Assembly (NCBI GenBank): GCA_025964625.1
Contig: JAOPYL010000243.1
Coordinates: forward strand, 1 to 62,204
Direction of reading: 5' to 3'
DNA length: 62,204 bases
From: Actinoallomurus sp.
Lineage (GTDB): Bacteria; Actinomycetota; Actinomycetes; Streptosporangiales; Streptosporangiaceae
Of this stretch, positions 28,417 through 39,745 are shown piece after piece. Made by a program: the position numbers and the translations under genes. A model generated the notes under the pieces. The model did no database searches, had not been told where the DNA came from, and saw nothing but the letters and a program-made list of their open reading frames with translations. The number at the start of each line of letters is the position of its first letter. Within the stretch, counting starts at the first letter, position 1.

Positions 28417-28463
28417 CGGCGGCACCCGCCGGCACGGCCGCCTGGCGGCCACCGCCCTGGCCC

Positions 28464-29270
28464 TCAGTTCCGGCCGTTGTGACGCCCGCCGCCCTGGCCG
28501 TAGGAGCGCCCGCCGCTCTGGCCGCCGTCGCGCCCTCCGTTCCCACCCCTGCTCCGGCCCCCGCCCCGGTCCTCGTTCTGACCGTTGTCGCGCCCGCCGA
28601 CCTGGCCGCCGTTCTGGCCGCCGTGGCGGCCGGGCGAGGCCGGGGAGGACGGTTGCCGCGATCCGCGCGGTGCGCGCGGCCCCGGTCCCAACTCCTGACG
28701 CGGACGCGCATCCCCCCGCGGCGGCGTCGGCACCGGCTGTTCGCCGGCCTTGTTCCCGGGGGCGTGCGCTCCGTGCCGCGCGGGCGGTGGCGCGGCGTCC
28801 CGGGTGCCCCGCCGGAGAGGTGACGCCTGCGGGGTTCCTGACCGGCGGCCGCCACGGGGCGGCGCCGCGGGCTCCTGACGCCGGATGCTGTGATTGGAAC
28901 GTTCCGAGACGGAGAATCGTACGGAATCGGTGCCGGTGGTGAGACCGGTGGCACCACCGCTGCCGGCGGCGGCCGCACCTGCGGACGTCAGGACGATCGC
29001 GGCGACGCCGAAGGTGACGAACGCACGGACACCCCGGCGGCGCGCACCCGGCATGACGCACGCGACGCGCGCAGAGGTGAGCAGCGGAGGAGCGCCCGCG
29101 TCGACGTCGGCGGCGAGCACGGCCAGCAGCCGGACGGCCGGGTCGCTCTCCGCACAGCCGGCGCTCAGGTCGGCGGAGCGACGCGAGGACAGTGCGTCGA
29201 ACAGTTCATCGCTGCGTCTGATCGCACTGAGATCGAACGGGTCGGAGGTGGCGGCACGACCACGGGTCAA
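28464..29270 (-). CDS. rsdA: anti-sigma-D factor RsdA
   Basis: 268 residues. The N-terminal 55 match the sigma-D-binding region of RsdA ([36 protein letters not shown]). One membrane helix ([21 protein letters not shown], about 82-102) separates it from a long extracytoplasmic tail rich in Pro/Arg and then in Gly/Gln/Asn/Arg repeats ([16 protein letters not shown] type). In mycobacteria RsdA is degraded to release SigD. Start is TTG at 29270, overlapping the sigD stop as TTGA, which supports coupling. The tail's low complexity makes its exact length less certain. Confidence 0.85.
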   Translation of the reverse strand: MTRGRAATSDPFDLSAIRRSDELFDALSSRRSADLSAGCAESDPAVRLLAVLAADVDAGAPPLLTSARVACVMPGARRRGVRAFVTFGVAAIVLTSAGAAAAGSGGATGLTTGTDSVRFSVSERSNHSIRRQEPAAPPRGGRRSGTPQASPLRRGTRDAAPPPARHGAHAPGNKAGEQPVPTPPRGDARPRQELGPGPRAPRGSRQPSSPASPGRHGGQNGGQVGGRDNGQNEDRGGGRSRGGNGGRDGGQSGGRSYGQGGGRHNGRN

Positions 29271-29950
29271 GCGATCGACTCCTCACTTGCCATCGCTCGA
29301 AGCCGGGCGAGAGCCCGATGCTGTGCGACGCGTACGGCCCCCGCGGACATGCCCAGTACATTACCGGTCTCCTCGGCCGACAGACCCGCCACCACTCTCA
29401 GCAGCACCAGCTCCCGTTGGTGATCGGGCAAGCGGGCGAGCAGGTCACGGGCGCGCCCGGCCTCCATGTAGCGGACGACGGTCTCCTCGGGCCCCGGCCG
29501 CTCGTCGGGCCCGTCGGGAAGGTCCTCCGTCGGGACCGCGGCCCGGATGGCGCTGCGCAGGGCATCAGCGATCTTGTGCGAGGCGATACCGAAGACGAAA
29601 GAGGCGAACGGCCGGCCCATGTCGCGGTAGCGGGGCAGCGCGCCCAGCACCGCGATGCACACCTCCTGGGCGACGTCGTCCGCGATGTGGTACTGCCCGG
29701 ACACCCGGCCGAGCCTGGCCCGGCAGTACCGGACGATCATCGGGCGTACGCGTCCGATCAACAACTCGACAGCCGCCGGATCACCCTGGACGGCAAGAAT
29801 CGTCAATTCACGGAGATCGTTTTCGTCTCCCCTCGCCGGACGCCCCACCCGTCGTTCGTCGGCAGCACCCCGAAACGTGGCCCCGGCGATTGCTCCCTCG
29901 GTCACGCAAGCATGATGCCCACCGAGATCGCGCCTGTCTGCCTGGTTCAT
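29267..29950 (-). CDS. sigD: ECF-like RNA polymerase sigma factor SigD
   Basis: About 227 residues. Region 2 spans [18 protein letters not shown]...[43 protein letters not shown] and region 4 [48 protein letters not shown], the SigD pattern of actinobacteria. The rsdA gene follows with an overlapping start, which confirms the identity. The ATG at 29950 is one choice; a GTG nearer residue 17 is possible. In relatives SigD governs ribosomal, cell-wall and chaperone functions. Confidence 0.9.
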   Translation of the reverse strand: MNQADRRDLGGHHACVTEGAIAGATFRGAADERRVGRPARGDENDLRELTILAVQGDPAAVELLIGRVRPMIVRYCRARLGRVSGQYHIADDVAQEVCIAVLGALPRYRDMGRPFASFVFGIASHKIADALRSAIRAAVPTEDLPDGPDERPGPEETVVRYMEAGRARDLLARLPDHQRELVLLRVVAGLSAEETGNVLGMSAGAVRVAQHRALARLRAMASEESIA

Positions 29951-30078
29951 GACAACGGAATGGTCACAGTGCACGATGGAGCGACCCGATATCACTGACC
30001 GTGAGCGAACGGCCACTTCTTGTCATCGAATCGCCGGTTCACGGGTCGGTTCGCGTGCGGAAGACCGGCCGGAAGCGG

Positions 30079-30118
30079 CAGGAGGCCCTCGCCGCACGAG
30101 CGCGGCGAGGGCCTCCTG
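30079..30118. terminator. strong hairpin terminator after groEL
   Basis: 17-bp perfect arms (30079-30095 and 30102-30118, CAGGAGGCCCTCGCCGC) with a 6-base loop, 12 bases past the groEL stop. No T-run. It may also shield sigD, whose start is upstream on the same strand. Confidence 0.65.
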
Positions 30119-30130
30119 GCAGCGATTCGA

Positions 30131-31801
<1,671 letters not shown>

Positions 31802-31843
31802 CTAGGCGGGCAGGACCGGGGCGGTGGCATCTCTGTTCAGTTG

Positions 31844-32155
31844 TTACTTCTCGACGATCGCGAGCACGTCGCGGGCGGACAACACGAGGTAGTCCTCGTT
31901 GTTGTACTTGACCTCGGTGCCGCCGTACTTGCTGTAGAGGACGACGTCCCCGACCTTGACGTCGAGCGGCACGCGCTTCTCGCCCTTGTCGTCGAAGCGT
32001 CCCGGGCCGACGGCAAGGACGGTGCCCTCCTGGGGCTTTTCCTTGGCCGTGTCGGGAATTACCAGACCCGACGCAGTTGTCTGCTCGGCCTCGAGAGGCT
32101 GGACGACAATGCGGTCCTCGAGCGGCTTGAGAACAACCTTGGTGGCGGTCGACAC
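31844..32155 (-). CDS. groES: 10 kDa co-chaperonin GroES
   Basis: 103 residues from GTG 32155. [44 protein letters not shown] is the GroES signature with the mobile loop, and [17 protein letters not shown] follows. GAAGGGGAAGG lies about 8 nt upstream. First gene of the groESL operon, under HrcA-type control. A longer frame to 32464 runs through the CIRCE element and can be excluded. Confidence 0.96.
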   Translation of the reverse strand: MSTATKVVLKPLEDRIVVQPLEAEQTTASGLVIPDTAKEKPQEGTVLAVGPGRFDDKGEKRVPLDVKVGDVVLYSKYGGTEVKYNNEDYLVLSARDVLAIVEK

Positions 32156-32268
32156 GATCTGACCTTCCCCTTCGATTGCGTATCCTCGGCCGACCGAATC
32201 GGCCAGCCGCATGTTGGAGACGCGACCACGGCGGCCTGCCGTCGCGGGTGCCAGACCAACCTGTCGCT

Positions 32269-32301
32269 TGATTGGCACTCGCATGTTGAGAGTGCCAATC
32301 A
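32269..32301. promoter_or_regulatory. CIRCE operator (HrcA binding site)
   Basis: Inverted repeat TTGGCACTC-N9-GAGTGCCAA (core 32272-32298), with arms extending to 12 bp. It differs from the classic TTAGCACTC in one symmetric position. It covers the expected transcription start of groES. Confidence 0.9.
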
Positions 32302-32303
32302 GG

Positions 32304-32332
32304 AGGTTATTCCGTGGCCGGGGACCCGTCAA
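32304..32332 (-). promoter_or_regulatory. groESL promoter
   Basis: -35 TTGACG (32327-32332), 17-base spacer, -10 TAACCT (32304-32309). The start point, about 7 nt downstream, falls inside CIRCE, so HrcA would block initiation directly. The 5' leader is about 140 bases. Confidence 0.7.
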
Positions 32333-32448
32333 CACGGGCGGGTGCGCGCCACCCCCCAGACCGGTGACCTGCCGCGATATGTCCGGTTCAGGGATCGGGT
32401 CCGCGGCGTCGTGGCAAGACGGCCGCTGGGGGTCGCTACCGTCATCGG

Positions 32449-33648
32449 GTGGACACCGCCGCATTCGAAGGGCTGCTCACCCCGGAGGGCCAGGCGCTGC
32501 TCGGCGAGGTGGGCGCGGCCGACGTGAGCGAGGCCGCGCTGCTGGCCACTGCGTCCCGGCTGCGGGCCCGCCATACGCCGGAACTCGTCAGCGCGGCGCT
32601 CACCCAGGTACGACTCCGGATCCGGGCGCGCGTCAAGTTCGGCGAGGACGCAGAGGTGATGTACTTCACCCCGGCGGGCCTGGAGCAGGCCACCCGCGCG
32701 AGCGTCGCGCGACACCGGGCGCGGCGCTTCGCCGCCCATCTGGAGGGCGCCTCCGGGGCCACCGTGCTCGACCTGGGCTGCGGTATCGGCGGCGACCTCA
32801 GCGCACGGGCACGTGCCGGCTGCCGCGGGGCCGGCGTCGACCTCGATCCGCTGACCGTCGCGGTCGCCCGCGCGAACCTGCGGGCGCTCGGCCTGGAGAG
32901 TCTGGCGACCGTGCGCGAGGGCGACGCCGCCGCCGAGGACCCCTCGGGATACGCCGCGGTGTTCGCCGACCCCGGGCGGCGGACCTCCCGCGGGCGGATC
33001 TTCGACCCGGACGCGTACGAGCCGCCGCTCACGACCGTGCTCGGTCTCGTGGAGGCGGCCCCGGCCGGTTGCGTGAAGGTGGCGCCGGGCATCCCGCACG
33101 ATGCGATCCCGCCCGAGGCCGAAGCGGAATGGATCTCCGACGGCGGCGAGGTGAAAGAGGCGGCGCTGTGGCTCGGCGGCCTGGCCGGCGAGGCGCGCCG
33201 CCGGGCGACCGTGCTCCGGGGAGAGACGGAGCACGCGACGCTGGTGGCGGATCCGCGGCTCGGACCGCCGCCGGTCGCGGACTGGCGGCGCTACCTGTAC
33301 GAGCCGGACGGTGCGGTGATCCGCGCCCATCTGGTCGCGGAGGTCGCGGCCCGGCTCGACGGCGCGCTGGCCGATCCGCGCATCGCCTACATCACCTCCG
33401 GCACGCTGCGGGCCACGCCGTTCGCGCGCGCCTACGAGATCGAGGACGTGATGCCCTTCTCGGTCAAACGGCTGCGGGCGGCGCTCCGGGAGCGCGACGT
33501 CGGCACGCTCACGATCAAGAAGCGCGGGTTCGCCGCCGATATCGAACGGCTGCGCCGCGACCTCCGGCCGAACGGCTCGCGCGAGTGCGTCCTGGTTCTC
33601 ACCAGGGTCGGCGACGCGCCGGTCGCGCTCATCTGCCGCGCTCTCTGA
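32449..33648 (+). CDS. class I SAM methyltransferase with THUMP-like domain
   Basis: 399 residues. The SAM-binding motif [16 protein letters not shown] is near residue 105, followed by [16 protein letters not shown] and [12 protein letters not shown]. The C-terminal ~90 residues ([33 protein letters not shown]) form the THUMP-like domain seen in actinobacterial predicted RNA methyltransferases. Target unknown. GTG start lies 6 nt after TACCGT (32437-32442), so the mRNA may be leaderless. Confidence 0.88.
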   Translation: MDTAAFEGLLTPEGQALLGEVGAADVSEAALLATASRLRARHTPELVSAALTQVRLRIRARVKFGEDAEVMYFTPAGLEQATRASVARHRARRFAAHLEGASGATVLDLGCGIGGDLSARARAGCRGAGVDLDPLTVAVARANLRALGLESLATVREGDAAAEDPSGYAAVFADPGRRTSRGRIFDPDAYEPPLTTVLGLVEAAPAGCVKVAPGIPHDAIPPEAEAEWISDGGEVKEAALWLGGLAGEARRRATVLRGETEHATLVADPRLGPPPVADWRRYLYEPDGAVIRAHLVAEVAARLDGALADPRIAYITSGTLRATPFARAYEIEDVMPFSVKRLRAALRERDVGTLTIKKRGFAADIERLRRDLRPNGSRECVLVLTRVGDAPVALICRAL

Positions 33649-33802
33649 CACCCGGTCACAGCGGAAGACACGCCAGTCTCAGGCAAACACTGCGACTATT
33701 GCCCTATTGCGCTGACTACTCTGGGCCGCAGGGGAATCCGCGCCGCCAGGCGTGAGGCTCGACGCGTGCCCTGCGGGGCTCATGGGGAATGGGGAATCCA
33801 CG

Positions 33803-34018
33803 ATGGCCAACGCCGTACTGCAATGCCCCAAGTGCGGCGCCGGAATGGCCAGTTTCCAGCGCAGCGGCGTCGCACTGGAGGAGTGTGCGGTCTGCCGCGG
33901 GATCTTCCTCGGCCACGGCGAGCTGGAGCGGCTCCTCGGGCGCGGGGCCGCCGGTTCGGCAGCGATGCACGGCCATCCGGTGGCACCCTCGTACGAGGGC
34001 CGGCATCGCCGCGACTAA
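33803..34018 (+). CDS. zinc-ribbon (zf-TFIIB type) protein
   Basis: 71 residues. CPKCGAGM and, 22 residues later, CAVCRGIFLGHGELERLL make a four-Cys zinc ribbon of the zf-TFIIB family common in small bacterial proteins. The C-terminus is short and His-rich. Start at ATG 33803 rather than the upstream frame from 33752, which lacks a ribosome site. Function unknown. The 160 bases downstream are relatively AT-rich and hold no gene I can support. Confidence 0.8.
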   Translation: MANAVLQCPKCGAGMASFQRSGVALEECAVCRGIFLGHGELERLLGRGAAGSAAMHGHPVAPSYEGRHRRD

Positions 34019-34177
34019 AACGGCATTTTCCCTTGTCCGGGATAAGGATCTCTTTTCCCTGAATTTCTTTGTTACGCTCGATGACCATGGCCGGCTCATT
34101 AGAGTGGCCCTTCGCGATCCACGCCACTGCCATTTCCGCGCGCAGGCCGGCGACCCGGCAAACGAAGGAGCACCCGG

Positions 34178-35422
34178 GTGGACACCAATCACAACTTCCT
34201 GCAGACAGGGGGTCAGCCGGTCTCGGACCGAATGCGGGAATTGCTAGCCCGCGCTGCACAAGATCATGTTTACGAGCAGCGCTCCACGGGCCAGCTCCTC
34301 GACGAGGTCCATCAGCGCCTCGAGGGCATTGAGTGGCTTCTCCGTGAGCTCCGCGAGCGCGAGCTGAGCGGGCTGACGACCCAGCTCGACACGGTCCGCG
34401 GCCAGGTCGACGAGCTGTGCGGAAAACCTCCAGAATGGGCGGAAGGGCTGGCCGAGCACATCGAGTCGGTCGGCGAGAAGGTCAAGCCCGTCGCCGAGCT
34501 GCCTTCCCTCTGGGCCGACGTCGGGGTGATCGCGGAGAACGTCGACGAGGGCCTCTCCCGCATGCAGACCGTGCTCGACTCGAGCCGGAGCATCACTGAC
34601 GCGACGCTGCAGGCCGCCCAGCAGATGGACGACCTGACCAAGCGTCTCGACCGGCTCGCCGGCACCATGGAGGCCGCGTCGGTCCGATTCAACCGGCTGG
34701 ACAAGACCCTCGCGGACCTTGGGCACCGGTCCGAAAAGCTCGAGCACCAGATCAACGGCGTGGCCGGCAAGGTCGACCAGTCACTGAACGACATGGCCGA
34801 GCGCGTCGAGCAGGGCCTCGACGCCGTCAACGGCAGGGTCGAGGGCGTCGGCGGGCGGCTCAACGGCATCGACGGCCGCGTCGAGGGCCTCTCCGGAAAG
34901 ATAAAAGGCATTGAGGGGCATTTCCAGGGGCTCGAGGTCAAGGTCGAAGGGGTCGACGACCGCATCGAGGTGGTCAACCAGCGCATCGGCCAGCTTCCGG
35001 CGACATTGGACATCAGCGACCTGCATCGCAAAGTCGCCGCGCTCGGCGACCACCCGTTCATCGACCCGACGGACCGCTTCGACGCCCTCGAGAAACGGCT
35101 CGCGGAGGCCATCGATCCACTCATCGACGAGTTGCGGGCGCGGCCGGACCGCGACGAGGCCGAGGAGACACTCTCCAAAATCATCGAGGCGTCTCGCGTC
35201 GACCTCACGAAGCACATGGAGATTCTCCGCGAGGACCTGCTGCGGCAGGTGGACGGCGTGCACGACGACGTCGCCAAGAAGGTCGACGGCGTGCAGCACG
35301 ACATGACCAAGCAGGTGACGACCGTCCATGAGGACCTGATGAAACGGCTTGTCACTCTCGAGGAGACGATGCTCGCGCTGGCCGAGGCACTGCTCCGGCC
35401 ACGGCGGGAGAGCAAGGACTAA
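34178..35422 (+). CDS. long coiled-coil protein, unassigned
   Basis: 414 residues, almost wholly helical with heptad-type spacing (for example GKIKGIEGHFQGLEVKVEGV around 245). Near the C-terminus three 11-residue units (VDGVHDDVAKK, VDGVQHDMTKQ, VTTVHEDLMKR) form a hendecad repeat. No signal peptide or membrane helix. Such proteins can scaffold membranes or polymers, but I do not recognise a family. GTG start with GAAGGAGC upstream; a strong terminator follows. Confidence 0.75.
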   Translation: MDTNHNFLQTGGQPVSDRMRELLARAAQDHVYEQRSTGQLLDEVHQRLEGIEWLLRELRERELSGLTTQLDTVRGQVDELCGKPPEWAEGLAEHIESVGEKVKPVAELPSLWADVGVIAENVDEGLSRMQTVLDSSRSITDATLQAAQQMDDLTKRLDRLAGTMEAASVRFNRLDKTLADLGHRSEKLEHQINGVAGKVDQSLNDMAERVEQGLDAVNGRVEGVGGRLNGIDGRVEGLSGKIKGIEGHFQGLEVKVEGVDDRIEVVNQRIGQLPATLDISDLHRKVAALGDHPFIDPTDRFDALEKRLAEAIDPLIDELRARPDRDEAEETLSKIIEASRVDLTKHMEILREDLLRQVDGVHDDVAKKVDGVQHDMTKQVTTVHEDLMKRLVTLEETMLALAEALLRPRRESKD

Positions 35423-35428
35423 TCGCGG

Positions 35429-35458
35429 TGGCCGCTCCGGATTGTCCCGGAGCGGCCA
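35429..35458 (+). terminator. Rho-independent terminator
   Basis: 12-bp perfect stem TGGCCGCTCCGG / CCGGAGCGGCCA with a 6-base loop, followed by tttgt, 6 bases after the coiled-coil stop codon. Confidence 0.8.
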
Positions 35459-35612
35459 TTTGTCCACTTCTCGCAATTCATGGCGATTTGCACGGGCTTA
35501 AGGTTCACGGAGATCCCAAGTAGATCCTCACGCCGTAATGACATGCCGTTTACTTTGTCTTGCATTGACAAAATCACTCCCGATGCGATTCGCAATCCGT
35601 TTGGATGGAACC

Positions 35613-36533
35613 GTGACGTTCCCCAAATTCTGCGATCCGCCGAGCGCGGCCACCCTGCGCTGGGTCGAGGAATGCCTGGGACTGGGCAGTGAGGTGAAGA
35701 TGGTCCGGCCGCTCGTCGGCGGGATGGCTCACGTCAACCACGCGCTGCTCGCGGAGAGCCGATCCGGCACCGTTCATCGGCTCGTGCTGCGCCGCTGGGC
35801 GTCCGCGGGCTGGCCGGTCATCGACATCGACTTCTCCCCCGAGCGCGAGATCGCCGCACTGACCCTCCTCACCGGCTGTGAGATCCCCACTCCGTCGCTC
35901 GTCGCCGCGGATCCTTCCGGCGCCCACTGCGACGTGCCCGCCCTGCTGATCACCCGGCTGCTCGGCCATCCACCTCGCCCGGCCCGCGAAGAGCTACCCG
36001 AATACCTCATCCAGCTGGCGGCCGGGCTGCTCCCGGTGCACGCGGTGGGTGGCGCGTCGACCATGCCGCCGTACCGCCCCTACAACCACCTCGACGTGCG
36101 GCTCGCGCCCAGGCACGCCCGTCGCCCCGTGCTGTGGGAGCAGGCGCTCGACATCGCGGCCGGGCCGACTCCCGGCTCGACGCCGCACTTCATCCACCGC
36201 GACTACGTGCCCGACAACACGCTCTGGGCGTACGGCCGGCTGACCGGCATCGTCGACTGGTCCAACGCGTCGCACGGCCCGGTCGCCGTCGACATCGCCC
36301 ACATGCGATGGAATCTCGCCCTGCGCTACGACGTCGCCGTGGCGGACCATTTCCTCGACGCCTTCGACCAGGTGTCCGGCGGCTACCGGCACGACCCGTA
36401 CTGGGACCTGCGGGCCATGCTCGACCTGCTGCCCGAGCGGCACGGCTGGCCCATCAGCGAGAACGACATACCGGCGCTGGAGGACTTCCTCGAGAGTGCT
36501 CTCGCCGGGCTCGGCGCCCCGGCCCGCTTCTGA
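35613..36533 (+). CDS. aminoglycoside phosphotransferase (APH) family protein
   Basis: About 306 residues. Kinase-like catalytic motif HRDYVPDNTLW (HxDxxxxN) and GIVDWSNASHGP as the metal-binding DFG equivalent, with PALLITRLLGHPP as the hinge region. Family members phosphorylate antibiotics, choline or other small alcohols; here the substrate is unknown. The start is uncertain: GTG 35613 has GGATGGAA upstream, and ATG 35583 and ATG 35538 are in frame. No resistance genes are nearby. Confidence 0.8.
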   Translation: MTFPKFCDPPSAATLRWVEECLGLGSEVKMVRPLVGGMAHVNHALLAESRSGTVHRLVLRRWASAGWPVIDIDFSPEREIAALTLLTGCEIPTPSLVAADPSGAHCDVPALLITRLLGHPPRPAREELPEYLIQLAAGLLPVHAVGGASTMPPYRPYNHLDVRLAPRHARRPVLWEQALDIAAGPTPGSTPHFIHRDYVPDNTLWAYGRLTGIVDWSNASHGPVAVDIAHMRWNLALRYDVAVADHFLDAFDQVSGGYRHDPYWDLRAMLDLLPERHGWPISENDIPALEDFLESALAGLGAPARF

Positions 36534-36560
36534 GCCGAAGCGCCCGCGGGACCGGGCCCG

Positions 36561-37592
36561 TCAGACCCGGATCTCGGTGACGGGAAGCGAGGAGTCGGCG
36601 GGCAGGTCGAGCGCTGACGGCTCCAGTCCCGCGCCGACGAGTTCCGCACCGAGAGCGGCCACCATCGCGCCGTTGTCGGTGCACAGCTTCGGCCTGGGCA
36701 CCCGGAGCCGGATGCCCGCGGCGTCACAGCGCGCCTGGGCCAGCGCCCGCAGCCTCGAGTTGGCCGCGACACCGCCGCCGAGCAGGAGGTGGGAGACGCC
36801 GTTGTCCTTGCACGCGGCGATGGCCTTCTTGGTGAGCACGTCGACCACGGCCTCCTGGAACGCGGCCGCGACGTCGGCGACCGGCACCGGCTCTCCGGAG
36901 CGTTCCCGCGCCTCGACCCAGCGCGCCACCGCGGTCTTCAGGCCCGAGAACGAGAAGTCGTAGGTGCCGTCGTCGTACTTGCCGCGCGGGAAGAACACCG
37001 ACCCGGGGTCCCCCGAGCGGGCCGCGCGGTCGATGTGCGGGCCCCCGGGGAAGCCGAGGTCGAGCACCCGCGCCACCTTGTCGAACGCCTCCCCCGCCGC
37101 GTCGTCGACGGTGGCGCCGAGCGGCCGTACGTCGGAGGCGACGTCGGGCACGAGGAGCAGCGAGGAGTGTCCTCCGGAAACGAGCAGCGCGACGCACGGC
37201 TTGGGCAGCGGACCGTGCTCGAGCTGGTCGACGGCCACGTGGGCGGCGAGGTGATTGACGCCGTAGAGCGGCTTGTCGAGACCGAGGGCGTACGCCTTGG
37301 CCGCGGCCACGCCCACGAGCAGCGCGCCGGCCAGGCCGGGGCCGGCCGTCACAGCGATCGCGTCGACGTCCTCGAGGGTCACCCCCGCCTCGGCGAGGGC
37401 ACGGTGCACGGTCGGCGTCATCGCCTCCAGGTGGGCGCGGGAGGCCACCTCGGGCACGACCCCGCCGAACCGGGCGTGCTCGTCGACGCTGGAGGCGATC
37501 GCGTCCGCGAGGAGGGTGTGCCCGCGGACCACACCCACACCGGTCTCGTCGCAGGAGGTCTCGATGCCCAGCACCAGCGGTTCGTCTCTCAT
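36561..37592 (-). CDS. tsaD: tRNA N6-adenosine threonylcarbamoyltransferase TsaD
   Basis: 343 residues. [14 protein letters not shown] at the N-terminus, metal-binding His pair in [19 protein letters not shown], and [11 protein letters not shown] plus [15 protein letters not shown] at the C-terminus. Transfers the threonylcarbamoyl group to A37 of ANN-decoding tRNAs with TsaB and TsaE, both encoded upstream on this strand. GGGAG lies about 8 nt before ATG 37592. The 100-base gap to rimI is made of repeating CGCTC/GCTCG words. Confidence 0.95.
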   Translation of the reverse strand: MRDEPLVLGIETSCDETGVGVVRGHTLLADAIASSVDEHARFGGVVPEVASRAHLEAMTPTVHRALAEAGVTLEDVDAIAVTAGPGLAGALLVGVAAAKAYALGLDKPLYGVNHLAAHVAVDQLEHGPLPKPCVALLVSGGHSSLLLVPDVASDVRPLGATVDDAAGEAFDKVARVLDLGFPGGPHIDRAARSGDPGSVFFPRGKYDDGTYDFSFSGLKTAVARWVEARERSGEPVPVADVAAAFQEAVVDVLTKKAIAACKDNGVSHLLLGGGVAANSRLRALAQARCDAAGIRLRVPRPKLCTDNGAMVAALGAELVGAGLEPSALDLPADSSLPVTEIRV

Positions 37593-37692
37593 GGCCGCGC
37601 TCCCTTTCTCGCTCGCCGCGCGGAGGACTCGCTCCGCACCGCCCTCCACTCCGCTCGCCCGGCGGCTGCCCGCTCCGGTCGCACGGCCGCGC

Positions 37693-38175
37693 TCACCTGC
37701 CGGCTCCTCGCGCGGGAGTCTCGTCACCCGGCCGCAACGCCCTCATCATGACGATCGCGTCGACTCCGGACGGCTGGTAGTAGCGCTTGCGGACGCCCAC
37801 GGGCGTGAAGCCGAACCGCTCATACAGCCTGCGCGCCCGGTCGTTGTCGGCGCGCACGTCGAGGAACACCTCACCGCAGCCGCGCACGGCGGCCTCGCCC
37901 AGCAGCGCGGCCAGCAGCCGGGCGCCGACCCCGCGGCCCTGAAGCTCGGGGCGGACCCCGATCGTCAGCACGTCGGCCTGGTCGCCCACGGCGGCCAGGC
38001 CGGCCCAGCCGGCGAGGCCGCCGCCGTCCTCGGCGAGGACGTAGTGACGGGTGCCGTCCAGGTCGGCCAGTTCGTCCCGGTACGCCTTCTCCGACCAGGC
38101 GTCCTCGGGGAACAGCAGGCGTTCGAGCTCCAGCACCCCGGGCAGGTCGTCGAGCGTCATCTGGCGGAGCTTCAC
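37693..38175 (-). CDS. rimI: ribosomal-protein-alanine N-acetyltransferase RimI
   Basis: 160 residues, GNAT fold. RMTLDD-type N-terminus, acetyl-CoA loop [17 protein letters not shown] (about 72-88) and [19 protein letters not shown] (about 105-123). Acetylates the N-terminus of ribosomal protein S18 in E. coli; actinobacterial RimI may have wider targets. GTG 38175 overlaps the tsaB stop (GTGA); ATG 38160 is an alternative. Confidence 0.9.
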   Translation of the reverse strand: MKLRQMTLDDLPGVLELERLLFPEDAWSEKAYRDELADLDGTRHYVLAEDGGGLAGWAGLAAVGDQADVLTIGVRPELQGRGVGARLLAALLGEAAVRGCGEVFLDVRADNDRARRLYERFGFTPVGVRKRYYQPSGVDAIVMMRALRPGDETPARGAGR

Positions 38176-38837
38176 CGCGGCGTCACCCGTTTACGCGGCC
38201 CCGGCTCGCGCGCGTCGGGTTTGCGCAGATAGAGCGGGACGGGCGGAAGCAGCTCCGGCCCCTCGCCGCCGGACAGCCGCGTGACCACGATCTCGGCCAG
38301 CGCGGCCGCGGACGGCAGGACGGGCGACTCGCCGCCGAGCACGCCCGGGTAGAGCAGGGCACCCTCCCCGAGGGCGGGCAGGCCCGGCTCCGCCGCCTCG
38401 GCGGGCTCGCCGACGGCCGGACCGGCGGTGCGCACGCCCGCGGAGTCGTACCGCGCCCAGTAGACCTCCTTGCGGCGGGCGTCGGTGGCCACCACGAAGG
38501 GCTCCGTGCGCCGGGACTCCCAGGCGAGGATGTCGAGGGTGCAGACGCCGTGCACCGGGATCTTGAGCACGGCGCCGAGCGCGCGGGCGGTGACCAGGCC
38601 GACGCGCAGCCCGGTGTAGGGCCCCGGGCCGACGCCCACGGCGATGGCGGACAGCTCCGAGCGGTTCACCTGCGCCTCGTCGAGCACCGTGGAAATCGCG
38701 GGGACGAGCACCTCCGCGTGCCGCCGCCGGTCAACGATCTTGGACTCGGCGCGCAGCCGGGGTCCCTGCCCCGGAGCCCACTCGGTCAGTGCGACGGTGA
38801 CGGCGGCGGTCGCGGTGTCAAAAGCCAAGACCAGCAC
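38172..38837 (-). CDS. tsaB: tRNA threonylcarbamoyladenosine biosynthesis protein TsaB
   Basis: 221 residues. VLAFDTATAAVTVAL at the N-terminus, RRHAEVLVPAI and GVGPGPYTGLRVGLVTARAL are the TsaB signature. It is a catalytically inactive relative that partners TsaD. GTG start. It sits between tsaE and rimI in the usual actinobacterial order, except that one extra gene separates it from tsaE. Confidence 0.94.
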   Translation of the reverse strand: MLVLAFDTATAAVTVALTEWAPGQGPRLRAESKIVDRRRHAEVLVPAISTVLDEAQVNRSELSAIAVGVGPGPYTGLRVGLVTARALGAVLKIPVHGVCTLDILAWESRRTEPFVVATDARRKEVYWARYDSAGVRTAGPAVGEPAEAAEPGLPALGEGALLYPGVLGGESPVLPSAAALAEIVVTRLSGGEGPELLPPVPLYLRKPDAREPGPRKRVTPR

Positions 38838-38872
38838 GACCTCAGAGCGTAGCGCGCTCTCACCACTGCCGG

Positions 38873-39607
38873 TTACGAGTGCGACTCGAGCTTGGAGACG
38901 ATGTCGCGGGCGGCGGACAGCGCGCCGTCCGTGGCGGCACCGGACGAAAGCGGGCTGCCGGAGGTGTCGCGGTTGTCGCCGCCGGAGTAGTGGACGGTGA
39001 CGAGGACATTGGCGAGCCGTGCGTTCGCGACGGCCTCCCCGATCTCGTCATTGCCGTCCACGGTGTAGACCACGTAGGCCTCCTCGCCCACGCCGGTCAC
39101 GCCGCGGCTGTCTCGTACCTTGGCCGTGTCGGCGAGGTCCTTGCCTTCCCGATCGGACTGCCATTCGCCGCGGAGCGTACGGATCGCGAGATCGGTCGCC
39201 GACGTCCCGTTCTGGGCGCCGATGACGCGCAGCTCGACGGTGAGCTGCCGGCTGCGCGTAGAGCCGTACAGACTCCACGCGCACTCGCTGTGCTGGTCGG
39301 ACTGGGTGGCATGGCTCATCTCGCTGCGGTCCGCGCCGGGTGCCAGGGTGTCGGCGATGCCCGCGCTGAGCGTCTCGCACGCGTCGGGGACGGCGTCGCG
39401 CTCGGAGCCCCGCAGCGAGCTCATCGGTGACTCAGCCGCTCCCGCGCCCTTGTGCCGGGCGGACGCCTCCTGAGGAATCTTGCCGACGCGCAGGGCGAAG
39501 GCGGCCGCGGCGGCGCAGACCCCCACGGCCAGGACGACCATGCACATGGCGAAGAACGCGCGACCGCGGCGCCGGGCCGGCCGGGCGGCATGACGTCGAC
39601 CACTCAC
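38873..39607 (-). CDS. secreted or membrane-anchored DUF3558-like protein
   Basis: About 244 residues. A basic N-terminus is followed by one hydrophobic helix (FFAMCMVVLAVGVCAAAAAFAL), then an extracytoplasmic domain starting VPDACETLSAGIADTLAP and a second Cys in SDQHSECAWSLYG. The two-Cys pattern resembles DUF3558/lipoprotein-like domains of actinobacteria. GTG 39607 is preceded by GGGGGAG. It interrupts the tsaE-tsaB neighbourhood with about 140 bases of its own upstream region, so it may have its own promoter. No function known. Confidence 0.65.
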   Translation of the reverse strand: MSGRRHAARPARRRGRAFFAMCMVVLAVGVCAAAAAFALRVGKIPQEASARHKGAGAAESPMSSLRGSERDAVPDACETLSAGIADTLAPGADRSEMSHATQSDQHSECAWSLYGSTRSRQLTVELRVIGAQNGTSATDLAIRTLRGEWQSDREGKDLADTAKVRDSRGVTGVGEEAYVVYTVDGNDEIGEAVANARLANVLVTVHYSGGDNRDTSGSPLSSGAATDGALSAARDIVSKLESHS

Positions 39608-39745
39608 CAGATCTCCCCCCTCGATCGAATTTCGGCGATTTGCCCGGAAGGTGAGATTTAGTGGATGAGAGTACGACAAGATCGCGAGTTCGTGCCGACC
39701 CGCGCGAACTGGATCGATCCAACCTCTGGAAATCGGACGACGCCG

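Noticed and set aside
37593-37692. Extended N-terminus of TsaD to 37727.
   Set aside because: It adds an Arg/Gly-rich stretch not found in the family and overlaps rimI; ATG 37592 has a good Shine-Dalgarno.
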